From Bryum argenteum (taxonomy: Eukaryota > Streptophyta > Bryopsida > Bryales > Bryaceae), in NCBI GenBank assembly GCA_037043015.1, contig CM073321.1, positions 18,597,001 through 18,661,000 of the forward strand: DNA of 64,000 nt, written 5' to 3'. Shown here piece by piece: positions 1 through 11,294 of the stretch. Position 1 is the stretch's first letter; every line of letters begins with the position of its first letter. The notes beneath the pieces are model-generated. The model was not told the origin of the DNA and searched no databases. It was given only the letters and a program-made list of their open reading frames with translations. Both the position numbers and the translations under genes were made by a program.

Positions 1-775
1 TTTTGCACTTTGAGTCCCCATGGTGGAGCCCCAACACTAGCTCCACCCATTGGGACTCACCTTGGCTTGGGAGTCCCCATGGTGAGGCCCCAACACTAGC
101 CACACCACTCGGGACTCCCACCTTGGTCACCACCAAGGCACCATGGGAGTGGGGAGGAGACCAGCCCTCCCCATAGTATACTCTGTGGGATTCGGCAGCC
201 CCTGGTCCTAGGTGAAGGGCTGGACCCTCACACCTCTAAGGTTTGGAAGACCACCCAATCTCCCAATGCCTTAGCCGCTGGAAGGCCCCGGGAGACTTCC
301 CGAACCTTCCAGGGCTCGTATCTACCTCGTCCCGCATCCAAACGCGACGAGCGACCACTCTATCGACATCTACTCGTCAAGTAGATGCCGATAGACACCT
401 TACTTGCCTCATTCCGACAAGTATTGAGGGAGTTATGCCCCTCTGAAGATTCGGGAGTCCCGGGCCAGCTTCCCAGTCCAGCACTGTCCCTGGACAGCAC
501 TCACTTTAGTCCCACAATCTTCCAACTCCCATAACTTTTAGCTCACACCTCCAACTGAGGTGCTCCTTAGCATCCCGGAATCGTGGCAACATGAGCTTCC
601 ATAATCTCATGTCCATTCCGTCGTGGCTCCTAGTCTCCGTGGGTGAGAGGCGTCTCCAACGCCCGGGGTCCTCTCCCACACTAGGCCCACTTAGGTTCCC
701 TTCACCTTGGCACCCCAAGGCCCGGGCGTCACTCCGGTGTCCCCCTTGGGCCCTTGGTGTTGCGGGCACTCCTCA
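1..775 (-). repeat. Divergent Ty3/gypsy LTR fragment, inverted
   Basis: This stretch reads, on the minus strand, like a diverged copy of the LTR seen at 2850-4371 and 4372-5986. Shared landmarks include the segment with 'CTCATAGTA' near 170 (5245 in the better copy), the 'ATGCCCCTCTGAA' block near 433 (about 5487), and the last part (725-775), which parallels about 5925-5970. It stops just short of the expected LTR terminus. The first 125 bases contain an imperfect tandem duplication of about 60 bp (11-65 and 71-125). The assignment rests on visual alignment only. Confidence 0.55.
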
Positions 776-779
776 AGGA

Positions 780-1290
780 GAAATGCGCGACAATGATCAA
801 ATTAAAGCAAAATAGGGTGTGTGTTCTAAAGGGCATGTGGAGGTTGAGTGTGCTCAAGGAGGAGCACGACAACCGCTTGGCTGGGCATAAGGGGGAGAAG
901 TCCACCATATGTTTGGTTTCAAAGAGGGTCTATTGGCCCGAAATCAAGGAAGACATTGCCCATTATGTGAAGACTTGTATCACTTGAATGTGAAGCCAAC
1001 CGGGCGCCATATCAAAAGCACGTGGGTTTGTTACGGCCTTCGCCTATCCGGGATGGTCCATGGGAGTGTGTTTCCATGGATTTCATTACAAGCCTTCCGG
1101 AGTCACGAGGAAGTGACGCCATCTTTGTGGTGGTGGATAGCTTTTGTAAGTTGGCAAGAAAGGAGCCAACAAAAGGGATGGCGACCGCCTTTGACAAGGT
1201 GGTGCTCCTTTCTCAGTGTTTGGTGCCGGCACCATGGGTTGCCGAAGACCAAAGTGATCGAAGTGATTACTTGGGTTAGGCGGTTGGTAG
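780..1290 (+). pseudogene. Ty3/gypsy integrase remnant (zinc-binding and core start)
   Basis: This is a broken piece of a gypsy-type polyprotein. At 840-985 it encodes an integrase H2C2 zinc-binding module, recognisable by 'LKEEHDNRLAGHKG' followed by 'YWPEI...HYVKTC'. From about 1020 a different frame gives the start of the integrase catalytic core, with 'PWECVSMDFITSLP' and 'DAIFVVVDSF'. In intact elements this domain joins cDNA into the host genome. Here there is a stop after the zinc module (985-987), a frame change, and nothing recognisable of the remaining core between 1290 and 1560. Reverse transcriptase and RNase H are absent upstream, where an inverted LTR fragment sits instead. The gene is therefore inactive. 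It belongs with the chromodomain end at 1563-1988 and the LTR at 2850. Confidence 0.8.
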
Positions 1291-1562
1291 CCATAATGCA
1301 TTGAAGCATGGTGCTATGAGTCAATCGCCGCCCAAAGTCGCTTATGTGTGAAGCCACTTATGCCTAACAACCTAACTTTTGAATGGATTGCAATTAGAAG
1401 ATGGGACAAAGCCAAGGTGCAAAAGACTTGGTAGCCATGAGATAGCAACTTTTTGAAAAGGACCAAGAAAAACCTCGACAAGGCCCGAAGAGGTATGTGA
1501 AACAAGTTAACAAAGGGCGGCGCCATGAGGAGTATGAGGAAGGCTAAAAGGTGTGGTAGAAT

Positions 1563-1988
1563 GTGAAGAACTTCACCTTACCGGATGGCTTGACTCCCAT
1601 ATCCATGGCAAAGTATGTGAGTCCATTTTTCATTGCAAAACGGTTGTTTGAGGATGTGTATAAGTTGGACTTACCACCGGAGACCATGATTCATCCCACC
1701 TTCCATGTCTCATTGCTCAAGCCATATCACAAAGATAAGGTGAGGCCGGAACGCAAGCAAGTGTTGCGGCCTCCACCCGAACTACTTGGTGATCACTTGG
1801 AGTTTGGAGTAAAAGGCATTATGAACTGCCGGATCACCAAGAAAAAGGGCAAATAATACTTGGTGAATAGGCGGGGGTACCATGAGAAGGAAACAACATG
1901 GGTTGAGGCCAAGTCCATGGCCAATGCAAAGGAGATGGTGGAAAGGTATGAAAGCCAACGGAGATCCAAGACACCGAGAAAGCATTGA
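1563..1988 (+). pseudogene. Ty3/gypsy polyprotein C-terminus with chromodomain
   Basis: This is the C-terminal end of a chromovirus-type gypsy polyprotein. The segment 'HPTFHVSLLKPY' (about 1690-1730) is the conserved linker after the integrase core. It is followed by a chromodomain-like block, 'ITKKKGK' then 'YLVNRRGYHEKETTW', ending in 'NAKEMVERYE' and a TGA at 1986-1988. In the family the chromodomain directs integration to particular chromatin. A single in-frame TAA (1854-1856) splits the chromodomain, and the core upstream is deleted, so this is a relic. The PPT and LTR follow downstream in the same orientation. Confidence 0.8.
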
Positions 1989-2835
1989 TGAGGACATCAA
2001 CCTTTGAAGTGGGGGTGAATTACCACACTTGTGTACACTTGGCCTAAGTTTTGTCTAGCATTTGGTGCAAATGGTGCAAATGACACATGTTGTAATACTT
2101 GGTTGACAATTAAGTTGCTGGCAAGTTCCTTGATTGCATGTTGGAAGTGAGATGAGTCCTAATCTCATTTTGGATTGCTAGGTTGGTTAGAAGAAGTTGA
2201 AGGATACGCGAAGCCAATACTTGGAATGCTGCAAAACAGGGACCTTGGCTTGGGAGTTGTGAGTGGGTGAACCCCCACGACTCTTAAGCTTAGGACTTGC
2301 TCGGGCGGGAGCAAGGTAGTGGCACGGGCTCATAAAAGTGCCCTTTGCGGGTTGACCAACGTCAACGCATGGCTTGATCACCCATGTCTCGGTAGAGTGA
2401 AGCAAAGGCTAGGTCGGGCGGGACTTAGCATTACCCCTAGGCGAGCAAAGTTCACCACTTGAGAGCCTAAGTGTTTGAAAAGAGGGCTTGGTGTTGCGAC
2501 CAAGAAAGTGTTGGTTAGCCTTGAATTCAATCCTAAGTCATGTGAGTATGATGGGCTAGTTGAGCCTAACTTGGGGCCATTGGGGGCTTCCAAGTGAGTC
2601 CCAAAGTGGATAGGTCTAGTTTATGTGGGTCCTTCCAAGGAAAGTCCTTGGGTGGAAAGGACCTTAGACCTATCGGGTGCCACCTTTGAGACTTAGCCAT
2701 TTTTCAAGTAAAAGGATGCTTGGAGCATTGCGGGGCTAGCTACCCTGGAACGCAATGCAAGTGCCAAGGAGGCGGCTACCTCAAGAACTTGGTACTGCCG
2801 ACAAGAGAGATTGTCGATGAGGGCATCGAAGCTGT
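1989..2835 (+). other. Gypsy 3' noncoding region before the PPT
   Basis: This noncoding interval lies between the chromodomain stop and the polypurine tract. I see no conserved protein in any frame. The position and length are normal for the 3' leader of a gypsy element. Confidence 0.5.
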
Positions 2836-2849
2836 TTGGTGGGGGTGAG
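2836..2849 (+). promoter_or_regulatory. Polypurine tract (plus-strand primer)
   Basis: A G-rich tract, 'TGGTGGGGGTGAG', lies immediately before the TGTCAC start of the LTR. That is the expected place for the plus-strand priming site of an LTR retrotransposon. Confidence 0.7.
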
Positions 2850-4371
2850 TGTCACATCCCTTTCCGAAGGATGCCCGAACACCGTGGTGAGCCGAGAGGA
2901 CCCCGGGAGTGACGTCCCGGGCTTGGCAAGAGACAAGGTGAAGTGACCAAGGGGAGTCCCGAGCAAACAGCACGCAATGGCGTCGTGCTTGGGACGAATT
3001 GGGTGGTGTGCCTTACATGGTTGGAAACCTTGTTTGAGCACGCACCCACGGGTCCAAAGAACGCGCGATTTGGAGTTGTGAGTCATGAGATATGACTCTC
3101 CAAAGTTGGAGCGCGTTCCGGGACACTCCGGGACTCGGGAGTGTTGCCTTTCGGGACTCAAAATGTCGTCCTTCTTGGATGGCAGCATGTTGCATGTCTT
3201 TGGAAAGCTCTAGACAAGAGCTTTCCAAAATGCTAAGGCTCGTGAGGAGCAAAGCAATGCTTTGGGAGATATGGTTCTCCAAAGCATCGGGACTTCGGGA
3301 CTCCGGGACTGCTGCCTCCCGGGACTCCCGAATGTTCAGAGGAGCATAGCTCCCACATAGAAGCTTCAATTGGGACAAGTGAGGAGTCTATCGACATCTA
3401 CTCAAAGGGTAGATGTCGAAAATGGGCTCGCACGTCCCATTTGGATAACTGAGCTACAAGTTAGCCCGAGGAGAAGTTACGGCCTGTTTTTGAGATTAAG
3501 GCAAAAATGGGTGGTCTTCCAAAAAGAAAGTGTGTCACGGAAGGCCCCTCAACACAAGAGGGGGGGGCCTACGAAGACTTCAGAGAGTACTATGAGGAGG
3601 GGTGGTCTCCCTCCTCACTTGCACATGGTGCCTTGAGGAGCCGGGGTGGCTCCAAGGGGTGAGGCTTGGGATGGGGCCTCACTCCCGCACCTTGTGGAAA
3701 GTAGAGAGTGCTTTGGAGCATCTCTAAACATGGGGTTGGGAAGTGTCCCTCTCCAAGTTAGTCCCCGTGATAAGTAGTGCCGGTTCTCAGGAGTGACCGG
3801 GAATGGCTCAAGAAGGTGAGGCATGGAAAGGGAACCTCACTCCTACATCTTGGGCATTGTGGGATGCTCTTGAGCATCCCGCAACATTGGGTTGGAAAGA
3901 GTCCCGCTCCAAACTAGTCCCCGGGAAAACTAGTGTCGGATTCCGGGAGGATTTCCGGCAAAGTCCCGAATGGGGTGAGAAACAAGAGTGGAAGGGGACT
4001 AGTGGGAAGTTGGACAATGGATAAGGGCGGTTAGCTCCGGGGGTGATTAGTAGCACCCTTGGGAGCTTGGACATGTGTGGAAGGCCGCCCCGTGCCACCA
4101 AGTGGCATGCCCATGTGTTGGTGGGAGTTCTGGGTTGGCATACCCATGTGTTGGTGGGAGTTCCGGGTAATGAGTACCGGATAATGAGTTATGGAGTTAA
4201 GGTGGGTTGGATACCTTGACTTAGAATGGTGCTAACATTGTGTGTGTGGGGCACATGCAAGTGTTAGCAAAGTCGTGGCCGGTTGCTACCAACTAAGTGA
4301 GCCGGGATTCCGCTACCAAGTAAGGCTCACTAAGCAAAATAAAGTGTGTTGGAGTAATTAGGGTTGCGACA
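2850..4371 (+). repeat. Ty3/gypsy LTR, plus orientation
   Basis: The LTR starts with 'TGTCACATCC' next to a polypurine tract and ends with '...GGGTTGCGACA', giving TG...CA termini and a length of about 1.52 kb. It is the 3' LTR of the broken gypsy element at 780-2849. It contains two copies of a 33-bp internal repeat (about 4100-4165). It is joined directly at its 3' end to a second LTR in the opposite orientation, so the two form a long inverted repeat. Confidence 0.85.
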
Positions 4372-5986
4372 CTAATTACTCCAACTCATTTATTTTTCTT
4401 ATTAAGCCTTACTTGGTAGCGGAATCCCGGCTTACTTAGTTGGTAGCAACCGGCCACGACTTTTCTAACACTTGCATGTGCCCACACACACAATGTTAGC
4501 ACCATTCTAAGTCAAGGTGTCCAACCCACCTTGACTCCATAACTCATTACCGGATACTCATAACTCATGACCCGGAACTCCCACCAACACATGGGCATGC
4601 AAACCCGGAACTCTCACCAACACATGGGCATGCCAACCCGGAACTCCCACCAACACATGGGCATGCCAACCCGGAACTCCCACCAACACATGGGCATGCC
4701 AACCCGGAACTCCCACCAACACATGGGCATGCCACTTGGTGGCACGGGGCGGCCTTCCACAAATGTCCAAGCTCCCAAGGGTGCTACTAATCACCCCTGG
4801 AGCTAACCGCCCTTATCTATTGTCCAACTTCCCACTAGTCCCCTTGCACTCTTGTTTCTCACCTATTCGAGACTTTGCCGGAAATCCTCCCGGAATCCGG
4901 CACTAGTTTTCCCGGTGACTAGTTTGGAGAGGGACTCTTTCCAACCCAATGTTGCGGGATGCTTAAGAGCATCCCACAATGCCCAAGGTGTAGGAGTGAG
5001 CCTTCTTTTCCATGCCTCACCCTTTTGAGCCATTCCCGGTTACTCTCGGGAACCGGCACTACTTATCACGGGGACTAACTTGGGGAGGGACACTTCCCAA
5101 CCCCATGTTTAGAGATGCTCCAAAGCACTCTCCATTTTCCACAAGGTGCGGGAGTGAGGCTCCATTCTAAGCCTCACCCCTTGGAACCACCCCGGCTCCT
5201 CATGGCACCATGTGCAAGTGACGAGGGAGACCACCCCTCCTCATAGTACTCTCTGAAGTCTTCGGTAGGCCCCCCCCTCTTGTGTTGAGGGGCCTTCCGT
5301 GACACACTTTCTTTTTGGAAGACCACCCATTTTTGCCTAAATCTCAAAAACAGGCCGTAACTTTTCCTCGGGCTAGCTCCTAGCTTAGTTATCCAAATGG
5401 GACGTCGGAGCCCATTTTCGACATCTACTCTTTGAGTAGATATCGATGGAGTACCTACTTGCCTCAATTGGGTTTGTCCCAAGGGAGATATGCCCCTCTG
5501 AACATTCGGTGTCCCGGGAGGCAACATTCCCGAGTCCCCAAGTCCCGACCACTTTGAGGAGCCATATCTCCTAGGCTTTTGCTATGCTCATCATGAACCT
5601 TAGCATCCTGGAAAGCCCTTGTCATTAGCTTTCTAGCAACATGTAACATGCCGCCCGTCACGAAGGTCGACACATTGAGTCCCGAATGGCAACACTCCCG
5701 AGTCCCTGAGTGTCCGGGAACGCGCTCCAACTTTGGAGAGTCATATCTCATGACTCACAACTCCAAATCGCGCGTTCTTTGGACCCATGGATGCGTGCTT
5801 GAACAAGGTTTGCTACTATGTAAGGCACCTCACCAAGTTCGTCCCGAGAACGACGCTATTGCATGCTATTTGCTCGGAACTCCCCTTGGTCACCTCTCCT
5901 TGTCTCTTGCCAAGCCCGGGGCGTCACTCCCGGGGTCCTCTTGGCTCACCACAGTGTTCGGGCATCCTTTGGAAAGGGATGTGACA
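4372..5986 (-). repeat. Ty3/gypsy LTR, minus orientation (tail-to-tail partner)
   Basis: This is the reverse complement of the LTR at 2850-4371. It runs from 'CTAATTACTCC' (missing about nine terminal bases at the junction) to '...AAGGGATGTGACA' at 5986. The same landmarks recur in reverse order across the whole length. It differs by carrying five copies of the 33-bp internal repeat instead of two. No internal gypsy sequence follows, so this is a solo LTR or the product of a rearrangement. Confidence 0.85.
4567..4733. repeat. 33-bp minisatellite inside the LTR, five copies
   Basis: Five near-perfect 33-bp units contain 'GGAACTCCCACCAACACATG' and 'GGCATGCCAACCC'. Other LTR copies in this window have about two units (4100-4165 and 7996-8051) or one (about 14290-14325). 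The copy number is therefore variable. The unit length is a multiple of three, which creates a spurious repetitive reading frame. Confidence 0.9.
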
Positions 5987-6863
5987 TGTGTTATCTGAGG
6001 TTCTAATGACCTAAACAATATATGTTTGATTCAGGCATTCTGATGTGACAGTGTTTACAGTTGATGTTATGTGAGACGTCTGTAGATGACGGTTATGATG
6101 ACTATATAAACATCTAAAAATATCATTCTAGATGTCCTTTCATATGCTCAGAAAAAATCAATAGTAACATTGTTGCAAACATCATGTCTAACATAAAACG
6201 TTTCATTGATGTCCTACGAGATGTTGTTACAAACATCCGAGCAAACATCACAAATTTAGGAAGGACATCAACCTAAACATCATTCTACGCACTAGATACA
6301 TCTATCTTGACATCGTCCTAGGCACTGGAGACATCCATCTTGACATCGTCCAAGCCACTGGGGACATCAAGCAGGAGACATTGATGTCTAAAGTGATGTC
6401 TAACAACAACGTCATTTGACTCTAAAATCCCCCAAAACGTTGCTGACGTGGCATGCCACATCATTTTTCCAAGTGCCACGTCGAACTTTCTCGGGTCCGC
6501 GTAGGATTTTGGCACCACATCACATTCCACGTGAGCACCAAAAAGTCTACATCAGAGTGTAATTCATTGCCATGTGGCACTCTTCGTGCACATGGCGCTG
6601 ATGTGTCACCTACGTAACACACGTTTTACCCTCCCAAAGTTACCGTCTAATCCTGATGTCTTTAATAGATAATTTAGATGTCTAACTTGATGTCTTTCAT
6701 GTTTAACTTGATGTCTTTCATGTTTAACTTGATGTCTTTCATGTTTAACTTGATGTCTTGGATGTTAAAATGTCCGACATCCACTTGCTTAATGTCAACG
6801 AGTTAGATTTAGACATCACGGACATCAGATTTAGACATAAAAAAACAGGGTTTTCTTATAGTG
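5987..6863. mobile_element. Right end of a CACTA (En/Spm) element with subterminal motif array
   Basis: The segment ends with 'TTTTCTTATAGTG', the complement of a CACTATAAGAAAA-type terminal inverted repeat, which is diagnostic of CACTA elements. The 850 bp before it are packed with short motifs in both orientations built on GATGTC/GACATC and AAACATC. Subterminal motif arrays in this family bind the element's own TNPA/TNP1-type protein. The left part of the element is missing, and the array abuts an LTR at 5986. The three bases after the terminus (ATC, 6864-6866) would be one copy of the target duplication. No coding sequence remains here. Confidence 0.75.
6682..6770. repeat. 21-bp tandem repeat, about four copies
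   Basis: The unit 'TTTAACTTGATGTCTTTCAT' plus G is repeated about four times near the CACTA terminus. It is a local expansion of the GATGTC subterminal motif. Confidence 0.85.
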
Positions 6864-7780
6864 ATCGAACACCTCGGCCTGATTTTCCGGACACCGAATG
6901 TCGAGCACTACCACGAGTTTGTGGAGGACCTGAACAAGCAGGTATCAGAATTGCGAGCCAGAAAAGCAAAAGCCGAACAGAATGCGGAGCGGGAGATGGA
7001 AGCCTTGAGGAACACAGTCGGGGAGAAGGAAGGTGTAATTCGGAGATTGTAGGGCATCGGCTGGACGGTGTTGCAAACAGTGGAGAAGGTGCTCGAGGCG
7101 GATGGAGTTCCAGGTACTCTCAAGTAAGTTGCTATCTGCCATTCCTTTTTCAGGTCTGGGCGAGATCATTCCTCCGGTGTATGTCGTACCCAAACCTACG
7201 CCGGAGTACGTTGAGGCACCACCTCCAACTCCGGTTGATGTCCCGATGGCCGGATCCGTCAGCCTAGTAGGAGTGGCAAGGGCACACAGGGATACCGGAG
7301 TGGTCACCCCAGCCAATGGAGGGGCAAAATCCGCTCTATTGGTAGGAGACACCATTGTCGTATCTCGGGAGGAGCAACGAGAGCTGGTCGTTACCGCAAA
7401 TATATAAGCCAATCCACAGGCGGAGAGTGTCGAGATACCGGTAGCAGAGCCGATGGTCGAACCAATAGTACCATTGATAGTGGAACCGGTAGTAGATCCG
7501 CTAGAGGAATCAGTCATACAACCGGCAACAGAGATATTGGAGGACCCGTAAGAGATGCTCCCAACCCAGGAGCAGAGCAGAGTAATCTTAGAAGACGAAA
7601 GCACAAAGGACACTACCGTAGTACTACTGGAGGAGAGACGTACCGAAGAGGAGAAACCGGAGGACAAAGTGAAGCCACCCGAGCAGGTAGCCCCAGATTG
7701 CACTCCGGTTCCTGCGAATACCGAAGTAGTTTCCCCTCTTGTGGAGATTCGAGAGTCGGCTGACCTGTGCAAGATCGTCA
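6864..7780 (+). pseudogene. Degraded coding region, coiled-coil then Pro/Val-rich, unknown
   Basis: I do not recognise this protein. From the base after the CACTA terminus, one frame encodes about 60 residues with a charged heptad-like stretch ('DLNKQVSELRARKAKAEQ', 'EREMEALRNTVGEKEG') that should form a coiled coil, stopping near 7052. Another frame from about 7102 to 7407 is proline/valine-rich ('PPVYVVPKPTPEYVEAPPP'). A third (7555-7784) is acidic and runs into an inverted LTR fragment. Frame changes and stops separate the three. The codon texture looks once-coding rather than random. It could be a gag-like or TE-encoded structural protein into which the CACTA element and the LTR inserted. 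Function is unknown. Confidence 0.4.
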
Positions 7781-7785
7781 TTCGG

Positions 7786-8453
7786 TGTCGCGGCCCTAAT
7801 TACTCCAACTCTTTTTTTTTTTTTAGTGAACCTAACTTGGTAGCGGAATCCCGGCTCACTTAGTTGGTAGCAACCGGCCACGACTTTGCTAACACTTGCA
7901 TGTGCCCACACACACAATGTTAGCACCATTCTAAGTCAAGGTGACCAACCCACCTTGGCTCCATAACTCATTACCGAATACTCATTACCCGGAACTCCCA
8001 CCAACACATGGGCATGCCAACCCGGAACTCCCACCAACACATGGGCATGCCATTTGGTGGCACGGGGCGGCCATCCACAAATGTCCAACCTCCTAAGGAT
8101 GACAGTAATCATCCCCAGAGCTAACCGCCCTTATCCATTGTCCAACTTCCCACTAGTCCCCTTCCACTCTTGTTTCTCACCCCATTCGGGACTTTGCCGG
8201 AAACCGTCCCGAAATCTGGCACTTGTTTTTTCCCGAGGACTAGTTTGGAGCAGGACTCTTTCCAACCCAATGTTGCGGGATGCTCAAGTGCATCCCACAA
8301 TGCCCAAGGTGTGGAAGTGAGGCTTCCTTCCCATGCTTCACTCTTTTGAGCCATTCCCGGTCACTCCCGAGAACAGTCACTACTTATCACGGGGACTAAC
8401 TTGGAGAGTGACACTTCCCAACCCCATGTTTAGATATTCTCCAAAGCACTCTC
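7786..8453 (-). repeat. Truncated gypsy LTR, minus orientation
   Basis: It starts with 'TGTCGCGGCCCTAATTACTC', the complement of the LTR 3' end, and follows the same order as 4372-5140, with two copies of the 33-bp repeat at 7996-8051. It breaks off at 8453 in the block matching about 5135, where unrelated AT-rich DNA begins. Confidence 0.8.
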
Positions 8454-8865
8454 CATTTTTTTTGGACTATTTCATGCAGGTATTTTTCTATAGGTAACTA
8501 ACTTTCCAAATAACTCTCCTAATACTTATTCTATTCTAGTATTGTCTCCTAAACTGTATTAAATAGCTAATTTCATAAATTCATATCTCTTCTAAATTTG
8601 CTTCAATTTGTATAATATTGGTTGTTGATGACAGAGTAATGTATAATCTTGCCATTGGACTATAATACTTTGTTCAATAAGCAATCAATAATATTTTTCT
8701 TCTTCTTGAAGATAGCCAAAAAATATTGTTTATTGTTTTATTTTCTTTATATATTTTCTTTAAGTATTCGAGGATTGAGGCTTATCAGAGACAGCCTAAT
8801 CAGAGATCCACTCCAATGGAAGACAAGCAATAAGAGAAGAATTTGATGTTATTCTTAAGAGACCC
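8454..8865. other. AT-rich noncoding stretch
   Basis: I see no gene, repeat or structural signal here beyond general AT richness. Confidence 0.5.
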
Positions 8866-9610
8866 TTAAGTACTGTCGCTTTTTGGTAAATGACGTCTAA
8901 GAGGATGTCGTGCAAAACATCTTCATAGACATCCTAGTAAACGTCTACGACGACATTCATGCCTGACCGTAGTTATGGTAAGTTGGACATCGTGATAGAC
9001 ATTCGACTAGATGTTGTATGACTTGTCAAGTGGTCCGACGTGGAGTTTTCGTTGCCATGTAGATGAAGCGCTATAAATAACTTTTTTAATCTATGTCCAC
9101 CTTTTTTTGACGATTAAATATCCACAAAATTACTTTTACTTTGAAATTCTATTTTTTGGCACCATTGTTATTTTATAGATATTATATTTTATATATAATA
9201 TTTTTTAAATATTTAAATATTTTTAAATCATAAAAAATTACATAATTAAAAATATTCTAATTTATTTGAGTATAATAAAAATTTACAAAATTTATTTTTT
9301 ATTGGAATATAATTTTATTTTTTAATATTATGAAAAAAATAGACCAATGTAAAAATTGTGAGATTACCTTGAAATTAGTATTTTCAATATTGCCATGTCA
9401 CATAATGATACAATATAAAAAAATAATAATAATAAATCAAAAGTGTGATGTTTTTTTTTTTTTTACTTTTGAAAACCGTTGCCGATTCACCTACTTTTCT
9501 AACATTAGAAATGCTTTTTACCCTATCTACCGGTAACTTTTGGTCGTTTATATCTTGCTGGTTCGACATCCCTTGCTAGTGTGGCAACTTGATGTCTTCG
9601 GCGATGTCTA
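8866..9610. repeat. GATGTC-type CACTA motif array split by AT-rich DNA
   Basis: At 8885-9020 and again at 9565-9610 there are clustered copies of GATGTC/GACATC with AAACATC or AAACGTC arms, for example 'GGATGTCGTGCAAAACATC'. They match the motif of the CACTA end at 5987-6863. The interval 9030-9560 is AT-rich with no gene visible. This is probably another remnant of the same CACTA subfamily. No terminal CACTA sequence is seen. Confidence 0.5.
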
Positions 9611-9669
9611 GTCACACATTCATATTTTGATTCTGACGTGGCATTTTGGTTTTGAATGGTTCAGATGGT

Positions 9670-10225
9670 GACACGTGGCATGGTGATTGATTTTGCATTG
9701 TTGAATGGGACGTTTAAGTAAATGTGTAACGTTTCCAATGACGTTAGTTTGGAAGGTTTATGTTAACGTGTGCAAATGTTCATATTAAACGCGTATGACG
9801 TTTCTTTTAACGTATTCTTTATTTTTTGTAACATCTGTGCACATTTTTTGTATCATGTACGACGTTATGTTTAACACATAGGACTGATATTGTAACGTAG
9901 ACGACATTGATTTTAATGCGATGTTTGACGTCTGTATAGACGTTTAGGACGTTTATTGTAACGGTACCGTTGATTTTCCAAGTTTTCTAGAAACGCGAAG
10001 TGATGTTAATCCGAACGCAAACGTCATGGCCATTAAAGCGGAAACAAATAGCATGGAACGACAAGACATACGTTTAGTAACCCAAGAAGACGTCATGCAA
10101 AACGTTTAAAAAAAGTCAACTAAAACAGAAATATACGCGTTGTAACGTCTTCTACGACAAAAAAAACCTGTTGTATACATAAAGTTATATACATACGTGC
10201 ACGTCATGTTCAAAAATACTCTATT
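9670..10225. repeat. ACGT-type CACTA motif array
   Basis: This is a dense array of AACGT/ACGTT motifs in both orientations, for example 'TAACGTTTCCAATGACGTTA', which is the reverse form of an ACGTCATTGGAAACGT unit. The same motif fills introns and flanks of the TNP1/TNP2 genes at 35-37 kb and 52.6-52.9 kb. The stretch is therefore a terminal or intronic fragment of that CACTA family. Confidence 0.6.
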
Positions 10226-10259
10226 TAACATCAAAAAACTATGAAGCCGATTCTTGGAC

Positions 10260-11085
10260 ATGAGTTCAATGAGCGAGCTTTAGGGCTGCTTCGAGAAGCG
10301 GTTGGCATGTACAAGTGTCAGCAGGCCTAAGTCGTAGACGCTCACGTAGTCTTCTTTGTCTACACATAGACGTGATGAAGGCATCAGTGAGCTTATAGCA
10401 AAAAAGCAGGCAAACAACCCCATCTGAAGGGTTTAGTAGGAATGGAGTTCTTACCCGTCTCAAGGTTGTCTTGGACGCTACCGCTTTTTGATCCGAAAAA
10501 TTTTCCAAAGCCCCAACTTCTTCCCGTATACACAATTGAGTCATCATCAGGGTAGAGGAATTTATTGGCCTATGCCACCGCCTTGATATGGAATCTATTA
10601 TTCTGTTCGATGCGTGCTTGGCGAAGGAGAGACCTCGAACTCAAAAGCCGCCCCTGCGTATTAGAATACACCGCCCTTGATTTTGTAACGCCCTCAATAT
10701 ACAATCTCTTTGAAGGTGGCATATATGTTCAACCGCATGAAACCACATCAAATCACATGAATCGTACAAAAGAAATGTAGTGACAGTGTTTACCTCTGCT
10801 GCAAGGTTGAATGCCACTTTCTTCGACTTCTTGGTATTCTCCTTTGTCTTCTTCTTAAAAGGAGATTTGGCCTTCTGCTTCTCTGGAGATTTGCCTTTCT
10901 TCGCACCAGCTCATGTTGTTGCTCTGCCCTCACCTGTTGTCGCAGCAGCAGCGTTGGTGCCACGAGCGGCAGCTGTTTCATTAATAGTGGCCCCCACTGG
11001 CCCTGGTGCTCACTGGACCTTCCAAGACAGACGTCTCAAGTTTGTAGCAAGCCATCGAATGATCCAACAACACAATATTCATTAA
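10260..11085 (-). pseudogene. CACTA-associated coding remnant, minus strand
   Basis: On the minus strand, 11040-10790 encodes an alanine- then lysine-rich segment ('KKGKSPEKQKAKSPFKKKTK'), which looks like a basic DNA-binding or nuclear tail. The stretch 10547-10266 contains short coding pieces ('DDSIVYTGRSWGFGKFF') ending at a GGTAAGAAC donor-like site. Neither is a domain I can name. The neighbouring ACGT motif array suggests that they belong to the accessory (TNP1-like) gene of that CACTA family. Stops occur in every frame over the whole interval, so this is exonic debris or a pseudogene. Confidence 0.35.
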
Positions 11086-11290
11086 TTTGAGAGTTAATAA
11101 TCCCCTCAAAAATGAAATTGAGAGGTTTTAGAATGATGTTTTGTTGTACACAAATAACTTAGAAAGTTATGAATCTTAAAGTTTCCATTCAAATTATAGG
11201 ATAATATGGGGGAAAGTTTGTGCATCGTGGACTTTCCAAGCCGGACTTCCAGTTGATTAATATAAAGACCGGAGTAATTTTGAAATGGAC
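11086..11290. other. AT-rich noncoding stretch
   Basis: No gene or repeat structure is visible. Confidence 0.4.
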
Positions 11291-11294
11291 ACCA

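Noticed and set aside
4558..4806. Open frames encoding TRNSHQHMGMP repeats
   Set aside because: They arise from a 33-bp tandem repeat in an LTR whose unit length is a multiple of three. Other LTR copies have different copy numbers.
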